DNA of 24,940 nt. Origin: Gemmatimonadaceae bacterium (lineage in GTDB: Bacteria > Latescibacterota > UBA2968 > UBA8231). Below are positions 21,601-24,940 of this stretch, in pieces; the first letter of the stretch is position 1; the number at the start of each line of letters is the position of its first letter. A program made the position numbers and the translations under genes. Under the pieces are notes generated by a model. The model had not been told where the DNA came from, searched no databases, and worked only from the letters and a program-made list of their open reading frames with translations. Location of the stretch: positions 1 to 24,940 of the forward strand of contig PBSR01000041.1 of assembly GCA_002726335.1 (NCBI GenBank), given 5' to 3'.

Positions 21601-24135
21601 TTGGGCCTGGCCGCAGGCATTACATCGTGGGACCTCCTCCTCGTCGGGGTCGTCTCCTGCCAGACAACTCTCGTGGCCTACATGCCCACACCGCGGCTGA
21701 AGTCCATCTTCCTGACGCTGCCTTTCCCCTTCACCGTCGTCGCCCTGTCCGTGGGTCTGCCCATGGACGCCGCCAACGTGCTGTCCATCGGCCTGCTGTT
21801 CGGCTACATCCACGCGATTCGATGGCTGCACGAGACCCTGCATGTTCCCATCGTCGGTGCCATCGGGGTGGCGCTGGCTGGCTACTCCGTCATCGGTTGG
21901 CTGGCATCCGGTGTGGCTCCGTCAGGTGACGTCCCCTTCTGGCTGGCTACGGTGGCGGCCGTAGCCACGGGTGGCTTCCTTCTCTGGCGCAACGCGCCAC
22001 GCTCGGAGCGCGCCCACCGGACACGCTTGCCCATCTGGCAGAAACTCCCCGCCGTATGTCTGGTCGTGTCGATGCTCATCCTGCTGAAGAGTGAACTGGG
22101 AGGCTTTGCCGCTCTGTTCCCCCTCGTCAGCGTCGTCGGCGCGTACGAATCCCGGCACTGTCTGTGGACCATGTCCCTCACCATCCCCATGCTGATGTTG
22201 ACGATGGTGCCCTTGATGGCCGTGGCCTACACGACGCAGTCCTGGCTCGGGCTGGGCGGAGGACTGCTGGCAGGTTGGGCCGCCTTCCTTGTCATCTACC
22301 TGCCGCTGACCCGCTGGCAGTGGCGGCGCTGGCCGGCTCCCGTGTCCCTACTCCTCGTAGCGGCGCTCCCTGCCACGTCGTTGGCTGACCCGACGCATGC
22401 CATCGGTATCCATGGTGAGGTGAAGTACGGTCCCGACTTCACTCACTTCGACTACACGAATCCCGAGGCCCCCCGGGGAGGCGAGGTCCGACTGGCTGTG
22501 GTCGGCACCTTCGACAACCTCAACCCCTTCATCCTCAAGGGTGTGTCCGCCGCCGGCACGACGATGATCTACTCCCGTCTGTGCGAGAAAGCGCAGGACG
22601 AACCCCTGTCGGAATACGGTCACCTCGCCCACTCCATGGATCTGGCTGCCGACCGCAGCGCCATCACCTTCTTTCTGCGACCCGAGGCACGCTGGCACGA
22701 CGGCGTACCCGTCACCGCCGACGATGTGGTCTTCGGCTTCTACACCCTCGTGCGCCACGGAATCCCCTTCTACCGCGCCTTCTACACCGATGTGGACACT
22801 GCCATCGCCCTTGACGAACACACCGTCCGCTTTGAATTGGCCGCCTCAGACAACCGTGAACTGCCCGTCGTTCTCGGCCAGCTGCGAGCGTTGCCGAAGC
22901 ACTACTGGCAGGACCGCGACTTCACAGCCACGACGCTGGCGCCGCCCCTCGGCAGCGGGCCGTACCGGATCGAGTCCGTCGATCCGGGTCGCACGATCAG
23001 CTACGTACGCGTCACCGACAACTGGGACGAGAGCCTGCCTACGCGTCGCGGACAACACAACTTCGACCGGATCCACTTCGACTACTACCGCGATGATACG
23101 GTCGCACTGGAAGCGCTGAAGGCTGGCGAGTACGACTTCCGCGCTGTCGGCACGGCGCGCGAGTGGGCCACCGCCTATGACCATCCCGCCGTCGACGATG
23201 GCCGCCTGGTGCTGACGGAGATCCCCAACCGGCGGATCCGCGGTATGTCCGGATTCGTCTTCAACACGCGGCGCTCGAAATTCGGTGATCCGCGGGTACG
23301 CCAGGCTCTGGCCTACGCCTTCGACTTCGAGTGGACCAACGCCACCTTGTTCCACGGGTTCTACACCCGCACGGAGAGCAATTTCGCCAACTCCGAGCTG
23401 GCCTCCTCCGGTCTGCCTGGTGGACGGGAGCTCGAGATCCTCGAGGGCTACCGTGGACGGATTCCGGAGGCGGTCTTCAGCGAACAGTACCGCGCCCCGG
23501 CGACGACGGGTTCCGGCTCGATCCGGGCCAATCTGCGCACCGCTCGCCGGATGCTCCGGGAAGCCGGCTGGACGATCCACGATGAACAGCTGGTGCACGA
23601 CGCCACCGGCGAGTCGATGCAGATCGAGTTTCTGCTGGCGCGCCCCTCCTACGAACGTGTCATCGGCCCGCTGCAGTTGCACCTGCAGCGCCTCGGTATC
23701 CAATCGACGATCCGCACCGTCGACGCCTCCCAGTACTGGAACCGGCTGCAGGCCTTCGACTATGACATCGTCGCGCGCAGCTGGAATCAGTACCTGTCGC
23801 CGGGTAATGAGCAGCGCAACTACTGGTCGACCTCGTCCGCCGATGCTGCGGGCAGCCGCAACTATGCCGGCATCCGCAGCCCCGTAATCGACGAGCTGGT
23901 GGAGCGCCTCATCGCGGCGCAGACCCGGCCGGAGCAGATCGCCACGGCTCGCGCCCTCGATCGTGTGCTGCTCTGGGGCCACTATCTGATCCCCAACTGG
24001 CACACCGACCTGCATCGCCTCGCCTATTGGGGCAAGTTTGAGCGGCCGGCCACGGTGCCACTGATCTCCCTGGGTTTCCTGCAGACATGGTGGATCGATC
24101 CAGCCAGGGCGGCAGCACTGGAGAACGACCGATGA
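21601..24135 (+). CDS. Multi-helix membrane domain fused to YejA-like oligopeptide-binding protein
   Basis: One open frame encodes 844 residues. Residues 1-238 are an unrecognised membrane domain of about eight or nine helices (VAYMPTPRLKSIFLTLPFPF near the start). Residues 239-262 look like an ordinary signal peptide (RWQWRRWPAPVSLLLVAALP, then ATSLA). Residues 263-844 form an SBP_bac_5 domain of the YejA type (HGEVKYGPDFTHFDYTNPEA, SMDLAADRSAITFFLRPEAR, GSGPYRIESVDPGRTISYVR, RQALAYAFDFEW). YejA-type proteins bind oligopeptides or microcin C in the periplasm. The SBP part alone equals a full YejA. No ATG, GTG or TTG with a proper site lies just before the signal-like segment, so a fusion is the direct reading. 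The start TTG 21601 has a weak ribosome-binding site. The stop overlaps the permease start (ATGA). Confidence 0.75.
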   Translation: MGLAAGITSWDLLLVGVVSCQTTLVAYMPTPRLKSIFLTLPFPFTVVALSVGLPMDAANVLSIGLLFGYIHAIRWLHETLHVPIVGAIGVALAGYSVIGWLASGVAPSGDVPFWLATVAAVATGGFLLWRNAPRSERAHRTRLPIWQKLPAVCLVVSMLILLKSELGGFAALFPLVSVVGAYESRHCLWTMSLTIPMLMLTMVPLMAVAYTTQSWLGLGGGLLAGWAAFLVIYLPLTRWQWRRWPAPVSLLLVAALPATSLADPTHAIGIHGEVKYGPDFTHFDYTNPEAPRGGEVRLAVVGTFDNLNPFILKGVSAAGTTMIYSRLCEKAQDEPLSEYGHLAHSMDLAADRSAITFFLRPEARWHDGVPVTADDVVFGFYTLVRHGIPFYRAFYTDVDTAIALDEHTVRFELAASDNRELPVVLGQLRALPKHYWQDRDFTATTLAPPLGSGPYRIESVDPGRTISYVRVTDNWDESLPTRRGQHNFDRIHFDYYRDDTVALEALKAGEYDFRAVGTAREWATAYDHPAVDDGRLVLTEIPNRRIRGMSGFVFNTRRSKFGDPRVRQALAYAFDFEWTNATLFHGFYTRTESNFANSELASSGLPGGRELEILEGYRGRIPEAVFSEQYRAPATTGSGSIRANLRTARRMLREAGWTIHDEQLVHDATGESMQIEFLLARPSYERVIGPLQLHLQRLGIQSTIRTVDASQYWNRLQAFDYDIVARSWNQYLSPGNEQRNYWSTSSADAAGSRNYAGIRSPVIDELVERLIAAQTRPEQIATARALDRVLLWGHYLIPNWHTDLHRLAYWGKFERPATVPLISLGFLQTWWIDPARAAALENDR

Positions 24136-24940
24136 CAGCCTACATCCTGCGCCGCCTGCTGCTGATGGTCCCCACTCTGTTCGGCATCATGGTGCTCAAC
24201 TTCATCATCGTCCAGTCCGCCCCCGGTGGTCCCGTGGAACAGGTTATCGCCCGCATGCAGGGACATGACGGCGGTGCCGCCGACCGCGTCACTGGCGGAG
24301 GCGCCGGCGAGGTGATGGCCGCCGATCTGGGCGGCATGGAGGCCAACGCCCGCTACCGCGGCGCTCGCGGTGTCGATCCGGAGCTCATCCGTGAGCTCGA
24401 GGCCCTGTATGGCTTCGACAAGCCAGCCCATGTCCGCTTCTTCGACATGATGGGGCGCTATCTCCGTTTCGACTTCGGTGAGAGCTTCTTCCGCGATCGG
24501 GACGTGGCCGACCTCGTCCTCGACAAGCTTCCCGTGTCGATCTCTCTGGGATTGTGGTCGACGCTGTTCATCTACTCCCTCTCCATCCCCCTGGGCATCC
24601 GCAAAGCCGTGCGGGACGGCTCACGTTTCGATGTCTGGACCTCCGGAGTGATCGTCGTCGGCAACGCTGTACCCGCCTTCCTGTTTGCCGTGCTCCTCGT
24701 CGTGCTCCTCGCCGGCGGTCACTACCTGCAGTGGTTCCCCCTGCGGGGCCTGACGTCCGCCGACTTCGAGCAGATGTCGTGGGCTGCCCGCCTCGTGGAC
24801 TATCTCTGGCACCTGTGTCTGCCGGTGCTGTCCCTCGTCATCGGCGGTTTCGCCGGCCTGACACTGCTGACGAAGAATTCCTTCCTCGACGAAATCGGCA
24901 AGCAGTACGTGATGACGGCTCGCGCCAAGGGTCTGACCGA
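24132..24940 (+). CDS. YejB-like ABC transporter permease (3' partial)
   Basis: The frame opens at ATG 24132, overlapping the previous stop by ATGA, and runs off the window, leaving 269 complete codons. The N-terminus MTAYILRRLLLMVPTLFGIM and IIVQSAPGGPVEQVIARMQG are typical of YejB/DppB-type permeases. The segment LEALYGFDKPAHVRFFDM and YLRFDFGESFFRDRDV follow. The cytoplasmic EAA-type loop appears near the end (EIGKQYVMTARAKGLT). It would form the channel with a YejE-type partner and a YejF-type ATPase, expected downstream outside the window. With the YejA-like protein it imports oligopeptides across the inner membrane. Confidence 0.92.
   Translation, partial: MTAYILRRLLLMVPTLFGIMVLNFIIVQSAPGGPVEQVIARMQGHDGGAADRVTGGGAGEVMAADLGGMEANARYRGARGVDPELIRELEALYGFDKPAHVRFFDMMGRYLRFDFGESFFRDRDVADLVLDKLPVSISLGLWSTLFIYSLSIPLGIRKAVRDGSRFDVWTSGVIVVGNAVPAFLFAVLLVVLLAGGHYLQWFPLRGLTSADFEQMSWAARLVDYLWHLCLPVLSLVIGGFAGLTLLTKNSFLDEIGKQYVMTARAKGLT

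Noticed and set aside
22846..24015. 389-codon minus-strand ORF
   Set aside because: It lies antisense to the YejA-like domain and has no recognisable domain of its own.

Overview
The window is GC-rich, gene-dense bacterial DNA from a Gram-negative organism. The evidence is an outer-membrane beta-barrel protein with a signal peptide, a Tat-exported protein, a lipoprotein and the start of a YejA/YejB-type oligopeptide importer. The gene mix includes a phytanoyl-CoA dioxygenase-like protein, a mandelate-racemase-family dehydratase, a UroD-like methyltransferase-fold protein, a ceramidase-like protein, penicillin amidase and Uma2. Such a mix is common in uncultivated marine or sponge-associated lineages such as Poribacteria and Latescibacterota. 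That placement is inference from content; no rRNA or tRNA gene is visible. I saw no CRISPR array, insertion sequence or prophage.

Layout. 1-1714 is the 3' part of a hybrid sensor kinase with two receiver domains. 1877-4346 (minus) holds a Uma2-family gene and a Tat-exported beta-helix protein. The beta-helix gene is preceded at 4369-4510 by a compact minus-strand RNA-like element. It has a 12-codon ORF with a near-perfect Shine-Dalgarno, several mutually exclusive hairpins and a strong intrinsic terminator just before the gene. 4795-9369 is a tetrapyrrole/cytochrome block: a HemG-type flavoprotein oxidase, hemA and a HemX/CcsA-like membrane protein, with an outer-membrane protein gene inserted on the opposite strand. 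9328-12088 (minus) encodes a nucleotidyltransferase, a coiled-coil lipoprotein, an enolase-superfamily dehydratase and a small secreted protein. Just upstream lies a remnant of a second penicillin-amidase gene. 12331-16557 carries a luciferase-domain-like protein, an alpha/beta hydrolase, a UroD-like protein and a ceramidase-like protein. 16633-20623 (minus) has a five-helix membrane protein, a full-length penicillin amidase and an N-terminally truncated endonuclease/exonuclease/phosphatase gene. 20838-24940 (plus) is an operon of a PhyH-like protein, an unusual membrane-domain/YejA-like fusion and a YejB-like permease that runs off the window.

How the genes fit together. hemA and its neighbour overlap by 4 bp (GTGA) and serve early tetrapyrrole synthesis and haem/cytochrome assembly; the HemG-type oxidase acts near the end of haem synthesis. 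The dehydratase and the secreted protein overlap by ATGA, as do the YejA-like and YejB-like genes, which indicates translational coupling. Much of the rest looks like scavenging capacity (amidase, ceramidase-like hydrolase, esterase, sugar-acid dehydratase, oligopeptide import), but no single pathway links these genes from sequence alone.

The observations most worth following are the leader/terminator element at 4369-4510, the membrane-YejA fusion at 21601-24135, the apparent loss of the iron-binding Asp in the PhyH-like protein, and the penicillin-amidase tail remnant at 12105-12188.
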